Source of the DNA: Clostridia bacterium | Lineage (GTDB): Bacteria > Bacillota_A > Clostridia > TANB77 > CAG-508 | Reading direction: 5' to 3' | Assembly (NCBI GenBank): GCA_017475185.1 | Contig: JAFVGB010000029.1 | Location: forward strand, 1-64,000 | Length of the DNA: 64,000 nt | Part shown: positions 24,869 through 34,847 of the stretch, in pieces | Numbering within the stretch: position 1 is the stretch's first letter | Layout: every line of letters starts with the position of its first letter | The notes under the pieces: generated by a model | Seen by the model: only the letters and a program-made list of their open reading frames with translations | Told to the model about the DNA's origin: nothing | Database searches by the model: none | Made by a program: the position numbers and the translations under genes

Positions 24869-26815
24869 TTTACTTAACTCTTTAATCTTATCTCTTAATT
24901 CAGCTGCCTTTTCAAATTCCATTGCAGCAGCATGTTGCAACATCTCATCAGTTAATCTATTTATCAATTCTTCTATTGTTGTGTTTTCATCCAAATTATA
25001 TTCTTCTTGTGCTTCTTCTACGATGCTGGCTTTTATTGTATCACGTATAGATTTCTTAATTGTTTGAGGTGTAATTCCATGTTCTTCATTATATTCCATT
25101 TGAATTTTACGTCTTCTATTTGTTTCTGATATTGCTTTTTCCATACTTTCAGTAAGTTCATCTGCATACATTATAACACGTCCATCTGTATTTCTTGCGG
25201 CACGCCCTATTGTTTGAATTAAGCTTCTTTCTGAACGTAAGAAGCCCTCTTTATCTGCATCTAGTATTGCTACTAGTGATACTTCAGGAATATCTAATCC
25301 TTCTCTTAATAAGTTAATTCCAACTAAAACATCAAATTCACCCATACGTAAATCTCTGATAATTTCCATTCTTTCTAATGCTTTTATATCTGAGTGCATA
25401 TATTTAACCTTTATATCTATGCTTGATAAGTACGAGGTTAAATCCTCAGCCATTTTTTTAGTTAAGGTGGTAACTAATACTCTCTCTCCTTTTTCAACTG
25501 TTAAATGGATTTGTGAAATTAAATCATCTATTTGATTTGTTACAGGTTTTACTTCGATTTTTGGATCTAGTAATCCTGTTGGACGAATAATTTGTTCTAC
25601 AACATTGTCTTTAGAATGCTCTTTTTCATAGTCTGCAGGTGTAGCACTTACAAATACTACTTGATTTATTCTTTCCTCAAATTCCTCAAATTTTAGTGGC
25701 CTATTGTCAAATGCTGATGGTAATCTAAAACCATAATTTACTAATGATTCTTTTCTTGCTCTATCACCATTATACATAGCTCTTACCTGTGGTATTGTTG
25801 CATGTGATTCATCTATCAATAGTAAGAAATCATCTGGTAAATAGTCAAATAATGTAAATGGAGGTGATCCTGCTGGTCTTCCACTTATATGTCTTGAATA
25901 ATTTTCTATGCCTTGGCAGAAGCCAGTTTCTATCATCATTTCCAAGTCAAAGTTTGTCCTCTCCTCTATTCTTTGGGCTTCTATTAGTTTACCTTGACTT
26001 TTAAAGTATTCCACTCTTTCCTTTAGTTCAGCTTCAATTGTTTGAACTGCTCTATCCATCTTGTCTTTTGTAGTTGCGTAATGTGAATTTGGAAATATCA
26101 TTACATGATTACGTATTCCTATTGTTTTGCCTGTTAATGGATTTATCTCTGATATCTTTTCTATCTCATCACCCCAGAACTCTACTCTAATAGCACTCTC
26201 TCCCCTATCTGATGGGTAGATTTCTACTATATCACCTTTAGCTCTGAATGTTCCTCTTTTGAAATCTAATTCATTTCGTGTATATTGCATGTTTATTAGT
26301 TTTTTTAATATTGCATCTCTGCTTTTTTGCATTCCTGGTCGTAATGATATTATTAAATTTTCATAATCTATGGGATCTCCTAAACCATATATACATGATA
26401 CTGATGCCACAATAATTACATCTCTTGTTTCAAATAGTGATGCTGTTGCTGAGTGACGTAACTTGTCTATTTCATCATTTATTGATGCATCTTTTTCTAT
26501 GTAAGTATCTGATTGTGGAATGTAGCTTTCTGGTTGATAGTAGTCATAGTAAGATACAAAATACTCAACATTGTTCTCTGGGAAGAACTCTTTGAATTCT
26601 GAATATAATTGTCCTGCTAGTGTTTTGTTATGTGCTAATACTAAAGTTGGTTTTTGTACTTTTTCTATTATATTGGCCATTGTGAAGGTTTTTCCTGAAC
26701 CTGTAACTCCAAGAAGCGTCTGGAATTTCTTACCTTCTTTAATTCCTTTTGAAAGGTATTCAATTGCTTGTGGTTGGTCTCCTGTTGGCTTATAATCTGA
26801 ATGTAACTTAAACAT
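24866..26815 (-). CDS. uvrB: Excinuclease ABC subunit B
   Basis: UvrB is the helicase-like core of excision repair: it verifies damage and recruits UvrC. The 649-residue protein has [15 protein letters not shown] (Walker A), [20 protein letters not shown] (the beta-hairpin with stacked Tyr), [12 protein letters not shown] (DESH box), [16 protein letters not shown] and [20 protein letters not shown], and QTIGRAARN. It ends with a UVR domain ([20 protein letters not shown]) that binds UvrC. Length is normal. A promoter lies just upstream with no SOS box, unlike uvrB of some bacteria. Confidence 0.98.
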   Translation of the reverse strand: MFKLHSDYKPTGDQPQAIEYLSKGIKEGKKFQTLLGVTGSGKTFTMANIIEKVQKPTLVLAHNKTLAGQLYSEFKEFFPENNVEYFVSYYDYYQPESYIPQSDTYIEKDASINDEIDKLRHSATASLFETRDVIIVASVSCIYGLGDPIDYENLIISLRPGMQKSRDAILKKLINMQYTRNELDFKRGTFRAKGDIVEIYPSDRGESAIRVEFWGDEIEKISEINPLTGKTIGIRNHVMIFPNSHYATTKDKMDRAVQTIEAELKERVEYFKSQGKLIEAQRIEERTNFDLEMMIETGFCQGIENYSRHISGRPAGSPPFTLFDYLPDDFLLLIDESHATIPQVRAMYNGDRARKESLVNYGFRLPSAFDNRPLKFEEFEERINQVVFVSATPADYEKEHSKDNVVEQIIRPTGLLDPKIEVKPVTNQIDDLISQIHLTVEKGERVLVTTLTKKMAEDLTSYLSSIDIKVKYMHSDIKALERMEIIRDLRMGEFDVLVGINLLREGLDIPEVSLVAILDADKEGFLRSERSLIQTIGRAARNTDGRVIMYADELTESMEKAISETNRRRKIQMEYNEEHGITPQTIKKSIRDTIKASIVEEAQEEYNLDENTTIEELINRLTDEMLQHAAAMEFEKAAELRDKIKELSK

Positions 26816-26861
26816 GTGTTCACTTCCTTTTTATAAGATTATTTGTCTTTCTATAATAAGC

Positions 26862-26890
26862 ATTATATCACACAACAAGTAATTAAACAA
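26862..26890 (-). promoter_or_regulatory. Promoter of uvrB
   Basis: On the minus strand TTGTTT, 17 bases, TATAAT preceded by TG one base earlier (26867-26862). Confidence 0.65.
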
Positions 26891-26916
26891 TATAAATATT
26901 TTCCCGCTTCTTATAC

Positions 26917-28050
26917 TTAAAAGATACTTCCTCCGCCTATTACTTCTCCAGTTGTTACATCTATAAAATAACTAAACCTTTCATCATTTGGATTAAAATC
27001 TTTATCAAATCTATTTGGAATATCGTATACAATTATTACTAACCAAACCCTTCTAACACGTGATTCTGTGCGATAAAATACCCAATTTTTGTATTCATAA
27101 TCAGAAGATGAAGTTTGCTCGTGCAATTGGTCATAGTCATTTGTTCTGAGATATGCACAACCATTCATTGCTTTAATACTCAACTTTGTTTCTATATTTT
27201 TTATTTCATATTTTGTTGTAATTTTTTGTTCTTCTTTTAGAGCTATTTCTTTAGCTTCCTCTTCTGTAATCTTAATCGGATTATTTTCGAATTTCTTATC
27301 AATAAAAATAAAACATATTATATCATTTATTTCCGGAATAAACGATATCTCGATTCTTTCATATGGATTTACTACACCTTCATACTCTTTATAAAAGGCA
27401 ACATCCCAAGTATATGATTCACTATCTGAATTCATATTAGAACTTACTTTTATGTATTTATATTGTTCCGTATCATAGCCATACTTTTTAGCTAATTCCC
27501 TAGCTGTCTTTTCAGCTTCTTTTTGGGAAGTTCTGTATTTTTGTATTTCTTTATTATATACTTTGTTCTCATTTAGTATGCTGAATGAACCTTCTCCATT
27601 AGCATCAAAATCTATAAGAATTTTTTGTTCAGTCTCAATATACCATTTTAAATCATAATTATCAGGACTTCCTTCTAATTTTATCGTTTTTATTTTATCA
27701 TTACCATATCCGAATTTCTCCAATATCTCCTGTCCCTTTTTCCTTGCTTCTTCTTCAGACATTGTATTTTGTTTAGTTATATTTTGATTGTCATTATTTT
27801 CTGCATTTTCCCCAGTAACTTTTTGTGGTGTTTTCCATATATTTTTTTCATAATTTTCATATGCGACACTTGCAGCAAAAACTATTCCTGAGGTTGCAAA
27901 TGTAATAATTAAAAATGATGCAACTTTTTTTAGGATTGAACCATGAGTTTTCTTTTGGCTTAATCCATTTTTTATAATTGTATCTAATTTATCTGGAGTT
28001 TGCATCTGTATGTTTAAGTCATTATATAATTTTTGATCTAATTTATCCAT
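26917..28050 (-). CDS. Membrane anti-sigma-type protein with PepSY/YcdB-like repeats
   Basis: The 377-residue protein has a short cytoplasmic N-terminus (residues 1-42, ending QKKTHGSILKK), one membrane helix (SFLIITFATSGIVFAASVAY), and an external region with three repeats of the form EEA..A.EI...YGY....I. They lie near residues 98, 178 and 263. It ends FIDVTTGEVIGGGSIF, a typical PepSY-like end. Its ATG overlaps the end of the ECF sigma gene by 8 bases, the usual layout for a sigma factor and its membrane-bound partner. The N-terminal tail is expected to hold the sigma factor until a wall or envelope signal arrives. Confidence 0.7.
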   Translation of the reverse strand: MDKLDQKLYNDLNIQMQTPDKLDTIIKNGLSQKKTHGSILKKVASFLIITFATSGIVFAASVAYENYEKNIWKTPQKVTGENAENNDNQNITKQNTMSEEEARKKGQEILEKFGYGNDKIKTIKLEGSPDNYDLKWYIETEQKILIDFDANGEGSFSILNENKVYNKEIQKYRTSQKEAEKTARELAKKYGYDTEQYKYIKVSSNMNSDSESYTWDVAFYKEYEGVVNPYERIEISFIPEINDIICFIFIDKKFENNPIKITEEEAKEIALKEEQKITTKYEIKNIETKLSIKAMNGCAYLRTNDYDQLHEQTSSSDYEYKNWVFYRTESRVRRVWLVIIVYDIPNRFDKDFNPNDERFSYFIDVTTGEVIGGGSIF

Positions 28051-28576
28051 AAATTTCTTGACCTCCTTTTATCATATCTTTTATTTTTTCTTTTATTCTT
28101 GTCCTCTTTGTCTTTACAGTATTTTCCTTTAACTTTAATATTTCTCCTATTTCTTTATCCGTAAATTTTTCCACATAATATAAAATAATTATCATTCTAT
28201 CTTCATATTTAAAGTTATTTAAAATAAAATTGAAATCTAATATAGTTTCAACCTTATCAAAATTTGAGTCACTTACTGAACTATACGCTTCAATCTTTTC
28301 CAACGATATACAATCGTTTTTATTTGCTTTTTTATAAGAATACTTACTTGTATTTATTAAAATTTTTATAATCCACGGTTTAAAGCTTTCTACATTCTTA
28401 AGCTTTTTTATTGAGTTAAAAGCAATTATCATTGTTTCTTGTATTGCGTCATATACATCTTCATCATTTTTCAGCCTTGCCTTTGCTATTTTATATAAGT
28501 CAGTTTTTATTGATAATATGAGTTCTGTAAAGGCTTGTTTATCTCCTTGTTTTGCTTTTTTTACTAGATCATCCAT
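28043..28576 (-). CDS. ECF-type RNA polymerase sigma factor
   Basis: The 177-residue protein has sigma region 2 (DLYKIAKARLKNDEDVYDAI, then QETMIIAFNSIKKL and FKPWIIKIL) and region 4 (MIIILYYVEKFTDKEIGEIL, then KENTVKTKRTRIKEKI), with no region 1 or 3. That is the extracytoplasmic-function group. The start at 28576 follows AGGAGG by 9 bases. It is paired with the overlapping membrane protein gene. A TGAAAC block at 28655-28650 on the minus strand, followed by a T run, looks like the -35 element of ECF promoters, so it may be self-activated. The -10 part is not convincing. Confidence 0.9.
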   Translation of the reverse strand: MDDLVKKAKQGDKQAFTELILSIKTDLYKIAKARLKNDEDVYDAIQETMIIAFNSIKKLKNVESFKPWIIKILINTSKYSYKKANKNDCISLEKIEAYSSVSDSNFDKVETILDFNFILNNFKYEDRMIIILYYVEKFTDKEIGEILKLKENTVKTKRTRIKEKIKDMIKGGQEIYG

Positions 28577-28696
28577 TCTTATTTTCCTCCTAATCATATC
28601 TTATTTGCAAACTTGATATACCTATAAGAGATATTTAACATATAAAAAAGTTTCATTCTTTTTGTTTTTTCTTTATATTACTTTATTATAATAAAA

Positions 28697-28736
28697 ATAA
28701 AAAGCCGATAAATCAAAATTATTATCAGCTTTTTAT
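28697..28736 (-). terminator. Terminator of 28769-29185
   Basis: AAAAAGC-x-GATAA pairs with TTATC-x-GCTTTTT with one mismatch, and a U run follows on the minus strand. Confidence 0.7.
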
Positions 28737-28768
28737 TATAATATTTCAAAAATCACATAACCTGCAAT

Positions 28769-29185
28769 TTATCTTGCAAGCGGTCTTATAATACACTCAC
28801 CATTAGCAATGACAATTTCATAATTCTCAAATTGTAGAATTTCTGCATCTCCATCTTTTTTGTTTTTCCAAGCGTATTTTCTCCACTCTTCTATTGATAC
28901 CAAATTCTTTTCAATAGCTTCTTTTATAGACATATTTTCTGCATTTACAGTTCTAAAGTTTGTTTCTTCTAAATTTAAATTTTCTACATATATTCTATGT
29001 CCATCAAGTTCTCCTACATATTCTCTTGACTGATTTTTATCGATTGTAATAACTAAAAAATGACTGATACCATTCTCGTTATATTGTTCCGAAAATAGCC
29101 ATTTAGCACCGAAAGAAAATATGTAAACTATTCCAACTATTCCTATTATTAATATAGCTATTAAAATAATTACCTTTTTCTTCAC
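28769..29185 (-). CDS. Small membrane-anchored protein, unknown
   Basis: The start is taken as GTG at 29185, 11 bases after AAAGGAG, giving 138 residues. After KKK there is one membrane helix (VIILIAILIIGIVGIVYIF), then an external domain of about 110 residues rich in beta strands (ISHFLVITIDKNQSREYVGE, LDGHRIYVENLN) and a helix (SIKEAIEKNLVSIEEWRKYA). No family recognised. It has its own promoter and terminator. Confidence 0.6.
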   Translation of the reverse strand: MKKKVIILIAILIIGIVGIVYIFSFGAKWLFSEQYNENGISHFLVITIDKNQSREYVGELDGHRIYVENLNLEETNFRTVNAENMSIKEAIEKNLVSIEEWRKYAWKNKKDGDAEILQFENYEIVIANGECIIRPLAR

Positions 29186-29244
29186 TATAATTTTCGCTCC
29201 TTTACAAATCACTCTTACAATATCTTTTATTAATAGATAATCAC

Positions 29245-29273
29245 ATTATACAATAAAAGACAAATGAATTCAA
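29245..29273 (-). promoter_or_regulatory. Promoter of 28769-29185
   Basis: On the minus strand TTGAAT, 17 bases, TATAAT (29250-29245). Confidence 0.7.
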
Positions 29274-29381
29274 CTAATCGTCTGCCTTTAATGTTGTTTA
29301 CTATTAAAATTTAAAAAAACACCACAGTAATAGCTACAACCTATATAATAATAAAAAATTGATTTTTCAATAATTATTCTG

Positions 29382-29417
29382 CAAAAAAAGCAGCCCCTTG
29401 TTAGGAGCCGCCTTTTT
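29382..29417 (-). terminator. Terminator of the dockerin gene
   Basis: On the minus strand GGCGGCTCC pairs with GGGGCTGCT, with G-U pairs, around a TAACAA loop, followed by a U run. Confidence 0.75.
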
Positions 29418-29438
29418 GAAAAGCTGTTACATTGTTTA

Positions 29439-30701
29439 TCATGTGTACAGACTCTTAAACGGGTCAAGTACAACATAGAGATTTTTATTTGATGATTTGT
29501 TTGTGAGTATTTTTGCCCAACCATCTTCATAGATGTTGGTTGTAGCAATAATATCTCCATTGTTTAACTGGCAGACAACATTTGAATTGTCTGATAAGTC
29601 TTTGGTCGAACGAACATTCCATGAAGTTCCAACAAACATATAGGTTTTTGAAGTTACCTTTTTAAAGGCTGCTTCATTTTCTATTCGTATATATTGGGAT
29701 TCTTTTGTATTAGAACGACATATTTCATACCATTCATTTCCCATATACTTTTTAATAAAGAATATATCATCTTTATATAAGTAGCCTATAACATTGTTTG
29801 AAAACTCAGGAGTTGAACGAACATTCCATGAACTTCCAACAAACTCAACACACTGCCAATTTGAATATGTAGCATTTGCTGTTGTAGTTGTTGTGCTTGT
29901 AGAAGATGTTGTTGATGTTGTTGTTGTGGTTGTTGACGTTGTAGAAGTTGTTGATGATGATGTTGTTGTCGTGGTTGACGTTGTTGAAGTTGTTGATGAT
30001 GATGTTGTTGTCGTGGTTGACGTTGTTGAAGTTGTAGTAGTTGTTGTTGTGGTGGTGGTCACCGTAGTAGCTGTTGTTGTATCTTCGATTGTATACTTTC
30101 CTACTTTTTCAAAATACTCAAGACTATTGTCTCCAATATATACATAAGCATTTTTTAAAGTACAATCTATGATGCAGCTATACCAGTTTCCTAGCCGTTC
30201 TACTATTGCTATAATGTTGTCAGTTACAATAAAGTTTTTCTCTGGATACAAGTTACCATCATTGAAACTTGGATCTGCATGAAGGAACCATGATACTCCA
30301 GTAAACTTTACCAGATCATTTTTATCGAAGCCTTTTTCATCATTTTTAGTTAAAACTTGCGGTTCGATATTACTATCTTCTTCAACAATAACCTCATAAT
30401 TAAGATATTTTTCTGCTGATGCATCCGCATACATGCGAAGTACAATACTAGCGTCAATTCCATCAATCGCTCCATCATGATTAACATCAGCCGCTTTTTC
30501 AGGAATGTCTGTTGTTCTACCAGCACCTAATTCGCCATATGCCCGTAATATTAAGCTAGCATCGCTTCCGTCAACCATTCCATCTCGATTTACATCTCCC
30601 ACAAACCATGGAGAAATTGCATTTGAGTTTAATACTGAAACACCTCCAAAAGTAATGATTAATGCGAATAAACTTATGATTGTATAAACCTTAATTTTCA
30701 T
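29439..30701 (-). CDS. Secreted dockerin protein with three SH3-like domains and Thr/Ser linker
   Basis: After a signal peptide (KVYTIISLFALIITFGGVSV) comes a type I dockerin with two calcium loops, GDVNRDGMVDGSDASLILRA and ADVNHDGAIDGIDASIVLRM. Next are an SH3-like segment (about residues 125-205), a Thr/Ser-only linker of about 65 residues and two more SH3-like repeats starting SWNVRSTPEFSNN and SWNVRSTKDLSDN. The protein is 420 residues. The dockerin would plug it into a cohesin on a cellulosome-like scaffold. SH3b domains often bind peptidoglycan. A dockerin at the N-terminus and no catalytic domain is uncommon. The start at 30701 follows AAAGGAGG. CGG is read as Arg at 30197-30195 and 30545-30543, the latter in the dockerin helix ILRAYG. 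Confidence 0.85.
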   Translation of the reverse strand: MKIKVYTIISLFALIITFGGVSVLNSNAISPWFVGDVNRDGMVDGSDASLILRAYGELGAGRTTDIPEKAADVNHDGAIDGIDASIVLRMYADASAEKYLNYEVIVEEDSNIEPQVLTKNDEKGFDKNDLVKFTGVSWFLHADPSFNDGNLYPEKNFIVTDNIIAIVERLGNWYSCIIDCTLKNAYVYIGDNSLEYFEKVGKYTIEDTTTATTVTTTTTTTTTTSTTSTTTTTSSSTTSTTSTTTTTSSSTTSTTSTTTTTTSTTSSTSTTTTTANATYSNWQCVEFVGSSWNVRSTPEFSNNVIGYLYKDDIFFIKKYMGNEWYEICRSNTKESQYIRIENEAAFKKVTSKTYMFVGTSWNVRSTKDLSDNSNVVCQLNNGDIIATTNIYEDGWAKILTNKSSNKNLYVVLDPFKSLYT

Positions 30702-30758
30702 TACATTTTCCTCCTTTGTAAATTTCACAGCTTTCCGTAAATGAAATGTAATATAAAT

Positions 30759-30787
30759 ATTATACCATTTATTTATATTTATGTCAA
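30759..30787 (-). promoter_or_regulatory. Consensus promoter of the dockerin gene
   Basis: On the minus strand TTGACA, 17 bases, TATAAT (30764-30759): a perfect sigma-A promoter. Confidence 0.9.
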
Positions 30788-30814
30788 CCAAATGGTGCTT
30801 TTAATTTACAATAG

Positions 30815-30852
30815 CAAAAAAGCAAAGTTTTAAAACAAACTTTGCTTTTTTA
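30815..30852 (-). terminator. Terminator of 30856-32542
   Basis: AAAAAAGCAAAGTT pairs with AACTTTGCTTTTTT. It can act in both directions. Confidence 0.9.
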
Positions 30853-30855
30853 TTC

Positions 30856-32542
30856 TTATGGTTCTGCTTTTACTACAATATTTGAAAGTGTACCTTTGAA
30901 GTATCTCATCGGATTACCGTTTTTTAATGCTGTTCCTATTGTTAATGGAACATTATGATACTCAGTGAAATTAGTGTAATTATATACTTCTTTTTCTTCT
31001 CCACCATTAATACATAAATACATCTTTTTGTTATTTCTATATATTCTAACATGTTGGACTTCTGTCTGCCTATTAGATGCACCTGTGCCTGTTCCACCCT
31101 TAGAATCGAATCTAATTGTTCCATCTGTATATATCCTATAAACAAATCCTGGATATGTATTTCTTCCTTCGTCTTTTCCGTTTAATAATACTGCTTGATT
31201 AACATTTCCACTTCCTATAGAATCTATATTGAAAGAAACCTCAAAATTCTTATCTATGTTTTCTGCAGTAAACATTTTTAATCCAGTGTCTATGTAATCA
31301 CTTGTTCCATTAAATACATATGGTTCAGTATGTGTATATACAACTTCCATTGGTTTTCTAGCAGGATTAAAATCCTCAATTACTGCATCATTACTTATAA
31401 ACTTAACAGACATATTAGACAATGTTCCTTTAAAATATCTATATGGATTTCCTGTTCCATCCATACTAGCTCCAAATGTGACTGGAACATTAAATGTTTT
31501 TTCGTTATCATTAAGATAAGTATTAATTTTAATACATTTTTCTCCATTAAAGCTATAATAAAGTATATCATTTATTCTAATAATTCTTACATTTTTAACA
31601 GTATCATCAATAAATACATCTCCTGATGAATTGCTAATACTATTTGATTCAAACTTAACAGATCTTGTATTTGTTGTAACTGAATATTTAACAACGCATC
31701 CTGGCCATGGTGTACCAGATTCATCCATTGAATTCATTAAGGCATTGTGATTAATATTGCTGCTATCTACATTATCTATATCAAATGAAATAATGAAATT
31801 TCTATGGATATTTTCTTCTGAAAATAGATATATGTTAGTATTTAAATAATTATTTCCAGTAAATACCACTTCTTCAGGATGTGTATATTTTTCTCCTGGA
31901 ACATCTTCATCTGGCATTTCTAAGATTTCAAAACCTTTTACATGTATTGATGCTGTTGTAACTTTCCCTATATCCTCTGAATCCACGAGATCAGCATCAC
32001 TTATCGCTTCGCCTGGGGTTGTTTCAAAATCCCATTTCCAATAAATTGTCTCATCATGTAAGCCATGAGAATTTTTGTCTACATATTTAGTTATATCAAT
32101 TATTGCCCTTTTAGGATCTTGACTAGTTCCTGTTCCACTTCTTGTTGTGTCCAACATCTCATTAAACTGTTCATCTGAGTAGAATTTTAAATTTGTTGGG
32201 CAATTTTCAATATCAATATCTAAATCGTATTGAAGATGAACTTGTGTTCCCGTTGTATCTACTTTTATATCAATTTTACCAAATGTTCCTGGTGCAATTA
32301 CATCAGAATTAACTGTACCGATTCTCATCAATTCTAGTCATTGAAAAATTAATATTGTTTAGATCTTGTTCACTATTGCCTATTACTTTAAAATACCATT
32401 TAGCAATATCAGCTGATGCATTATTTCCTTGATTGCTCCTATACTTAGCCCATGCATGCATTGCACTTGAAATTAATATTGCTACAATAACTAATAATAA
32501 AATGACTATTAATAAATTAACTACAACTTTTTGCTTTTTCAT
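30856..32542 (-). CDS. Surface protein with membrane anchor and two LamG-like domains; needs +1 frameshift at CGG
   Basis: The first frame starts at 32542 (MKKQKVVVNLLIVILLLVIV, one membrane helix). It passes AKYRSNQGNNASADIAKWYF and reads SMTRIDEN before an in-frame CGG at 32320-32318 and a stop two codons later. Skipping the C gives GGT ACA GTT (GTV) and continues NSDVIAPGTFGKIDIKVDTT to TAA at 30856, 561 residues in all. The N-terminal 150 residues look like the TasA/camelysin-type exported fold. The rest has two matching concanavalin/LamG-like domains (VFTGNNYLNTNIYLFSEENI and VFNGTSDYIDTGLKMFTAEN, each closing with RYFKGTLSN). The downstream part alone has no signal peptide or ribosome site, so the two frames must be one gene. 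Confidence 0.8.
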
Positions 32543-32654
32543 AATATCTCCTATTCTTATATTAATTTTTTGTATATTTCAATAAAATATTGACAGATTA
32601 TACTAACTGCATATATTATTTCATATAAAAACTTTTTTGTAAACAAATTTTAAT

Positions 32655-32690
32655 AAAAAAAACAGGGTATTAATTTACCCTGTTTTTTTT
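32655..32690 (-). terminator. Terminator of 32692-33093
   Basis: AACAGGGTA pairs with TACCCTGTT with A and T runs outside. Confidence 0.9.
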
Positions 32691-32691
32691 A

Positions 32692-33093
32692 TTAAAATTT
32701 GTATCCCATAGATTCGAACATTTCTTTCATAGAGTCTTTTGTTAACTTGTCAGCATTTTTATCATAGTCTAATCCATAAGATTCTGCAAAAGCTTTTACT
32801 TTCATTGTAACTGTTACTTTCTTTCCGCTTTGTTTTACTGTGATACCGTCTTTTTCTCCTAATTCTTTTTTGAAAGATTCAGTAGCTTCTTTTGCATCAT
32901 CATTTGATTTGCATTCATAAATCATTTTAATTTCAGTTGCTTTATCATTTTTATCATATTTGATTTCTACTGTTGATTTTACATCATCTTCTTCAGCAGT
33001 ACCAACTATTTTCTTTTCACCACATCCAGTTAAAGCTAGCATTAAAACAACCATCATTAAAGCTAATAGTACACTTTTTGCTGTTTTTTTCAT
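32692..33093 (-). CDS. YehR-type lipoprotein (DUF1307-like)
   Basis: The 133-residue protein has a lipoprotein signal with lipobox LTGC (Cys24). A small alpha/beta domain follows: TVEIKYDKNDKATEIKMIYE, then KEATESFKKELGEKDGITVK, KKVTVTMKVKAFAESYGLDY and a C-terminal helix. This matches the layout of DUF1307 lipoproteins, whose role is unknown. It would be held on the outer face of the membrane. Single gene with its own terminator. Confidence 0.75.
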   Translation of the reverse strand: MKKTAKSVLLALMMVVLMLALTGCGEKKIVGTAEEDDVKSTVEIKYDKNDKATEIKMIYECKSNDDAKEATESFKKELGEKDGITVKQSGKKVTVTMKVKAFAESYGLDYDKNADKLTKDSMKEMFESMGYKF

Positions 33094-33309
33094 TTTTTCA
33101 CCACCCTTCTATTTTATATTTTCATTATATCTATAAATATGATAATTGTCTAGTCCAAATGTAAACATTTTTTTACAAATTTCGAAATAAAATATAAATA
33201 TTAGAAAAACACAAAAAATACTAGACTTATATTAAAAGTTTTGATATGATAATGTCGTACAAAAAGATGAAACTATATTTTTATAGTAAAATTTAGGAGG
33301 TCTATTAAT

Positions 33310-33621
33310 ATGAAAAAAACATTGAAATTATTTCTAATATTAGCTATTGTAACAGCTTTTTTTATGAATTTTTCGGTATTTGCGGCTGAAACAGAAACAA
33401 ATCCTGCAAACAATACTTCATCATCTGCAACTGCTGATACAACAACAGAAACAACAATTACATCAAATAGTCAAAACGACAAAGCAGCAGCACAAGTTAC
33501 TTCTGTTTCATCATCAAATGAAAGCGAATTATCAATATCTGATATATTGAATATCTTATTAATTGCAACAGGTGTTGTTATTATATTATTAGCAATTGCA
33601 ATTTTTATAAAAATAAAATAA
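33310..33621 (+). CDS. Small exported protein with C-terminal membrane anchor
   Basis: The 103-residue product has a signal peptide (residues 1-25, ending VFAAET), a Ser/Thr/Asn-rich low-complexity middle, and a C-terminal membrane helix (ILNILLIATGVVIILLAIAI) ending in KIK. The ATG follows AGGAGG by 9 bases. The layout matches the next gene, 33802-34296, so the pair may be related surface stalk proteins. No known family. Confidence 0.65.
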   Translation: MKKTLKLFLILAIVTAFFMNFSVFAAETETNPANNTSSSATADTTTETTITSNSQNDKAAAQVTSVSSSNESELSISDILNILLIATGVVIILLAIAIFIKIK

Positions 33622-33625
33622 TATT

Positions 33626-33657
33626 AAAAGTTAAGCATACAAGCTTAACTTTTTTTA
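33626..33657 (+). terminator. Terminator of 33310-33621
   Basis: AAAAGTTAAGC pairs with GCTTAACTTTT, followed by T-rich sequence. Confidence 0.85.
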
Positions 33658-33801
33658 TATATTAAAAAAACAAATATTTCATACAATATACTTATTCTTA
33701 CATTTTTTAATTATTCTGAATATTTTAAATTTATTTATCAATACTATTATTATATACAACTATTAATTTGTATTTTTGTATAAATAAAAAGGAGGAAAAT
33801 C

Positions 33802-34296
33802 ATGAAAAAAAGTATTTTTATTATTTCATTTATAATATTATCTCTATTTTTTTCATGTTCATTCGTATTTGCTGAAAATGCTGGCGAACAAGTTGTTAAT
33901 GGTATAAGAGATACTGTTGGCGGTGTAGAAAATGCTGCTGAAGATGCTACTAATAATGCTGGTGGGGCTATAAAAAACGGTGCAAATGCAGTTAAAGATA
34001 CAACTGAAAACGCAGCAAACGATGTAAAGAACACTGCAGAAAATATGGGAGATGATGTAAAAGAATCTGGTGAAAATATGGGAAATAACATTCAAAATAC
34101 GATGAACGATAACAATAATGAAAATAACCAAGGAAATGATTCATATACAGCAACACGAACAGCTGCTGAAAATAGTGCTAACACTAGCAATTCTGGTTGG
34201 ATGAATAGAGATATTTGGACTTGGATTGTCGTTGGAATTATCACTATCGTAATTATTGCACTTATATGGTATTATGTTAGCAGAAACAATCATTAA
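33802..34296 (+). CDS. Exported LEA-like helical protein with C-terminal membrane anchor
   Basis: The 164-residue product has a signal peptide (ending VFAEN near residue 28). Amphipathic repeats rich in Ala, Asn, Asp and Lys follow (VNGIRDTVGGVENAAEDATN, NGANAVKDTTENAANDVKNT), like 11-residue LEA or apolipoprotein-type repeats, then an Asn-rich spacer and a membrane helix (TWIVVGIITIVIIALIWYYV). Such repeats are often linked to desiccation or membrane stress. The link to sporulation here is only a guess. AAGGAGG precedes the ATG. Confidence 0.65.
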   Translation: MKKSIFIISFIILSLFFSCSFVFAENAGEQVVNGIRDTVGGVENAAEDATNNAGGAIKNGANAVKDTTENAANDVKNTAENMGDDVKESGENMGNNIQNTMNDNNNENNQGNDSYTATRTAAENSANTSNSGWMNRDIWTWIVVGIITIVIIALIWYYVSRNNH

Positions 34297-34337
34297 TAAA
34301 AATACACATTTAGAATAATATCTAAATGTGTATTTTT
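34297..34337. terminator. Bidirectional terminator
   Basis: AAATACACATTTAGA pairs with TCTAAATGTGTATTT, between 33802-34296 and the converging smpB. Confidence 0.9.
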
Positions 34338-34780
34338 TATGATTTAAGTGCCCTTTCTATTTTTCTTTGAGCCTCTTTTTTAGCAAGATCTTCTCTTTTA
34401 TCATAAAGTTTTTTCCCTTTACCAATACCTAACTCTACTTTTACTAAACTTCCTTTAAAATATAAGCTTACAGGAATTAATGTGTATCCTTTTGTTTGTA
34501 TTTTACCAATTAACTTATTTATTTCTCTTTTATTTAATAATAGTTTTCTATCTCTTAAAGGATCTTTATTAAAAATATTTCCGTGTTCATATGGGCTTAT
34601 ATGCATAGAATATATGAATACTTCCCCATTTTTTATACCTGCATAACTTTCTTTAAGGTTTACTTTTCCTTGTCTTATAGATTTTATTTCTGTTCCTGTT
34701 AGAACAATTCCTGTTTCAATTGTTTCTTCTATATTATAGTTATGCCTTGCAACTGGATTTTTAGCAATTAATTTATTCAT
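34337..34780 (-). CDS. smpB: SsrA-binding protein
   Basis: SmpB binds tmRNA and brings it to stalled ribosomes for trans-translation. The 147-residue protein has the family signatures [40 protein letters not shown], then [24 protein letters not shown] and the C-terminal [20 protein letters not shown] that reaches the decoding centre. Length is normal. The tmRNA gene often lies nearby but is not in this window. Rescue of ribosomes is of special interest here because of the CGG sites in neighbouring genes. Confidence 0.97.
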   Translation of the reverse strand: MNKLIAKNPVARHNYNIEETIETGIVLTGTEIKSIRQGKVNLKESYAGIKNGEVFIYSMHISPYEHGNIFNKDPLRDRKLLLNKREINKLIGKIQTKGYTLIPVSLYFKGSLVKVELGIGKGKKLYDKREDLAKKEAQRKIERALKS

Positions 34781-34847
34781 AATGTTACCATTCCTTTTTT
34801 CATTTTTTATTATTATAGCATTTTTATTAATTTATATCAACAAATTT

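Noticed and set aside
29288..29560. 90-residue minus-strand ORF downstream of the dockerin gene
   Set aside because: It overlaps the dockerin C-terminus in another frame, crosses its terminator and has no ribosome site.
30543..30545. CGG in the dockerin gene as a shift site
   Set aside because: Arg fits the dockerin helix ILRAYG and the straight frame continues for over 300 residues; the shifted frame ends quickly.
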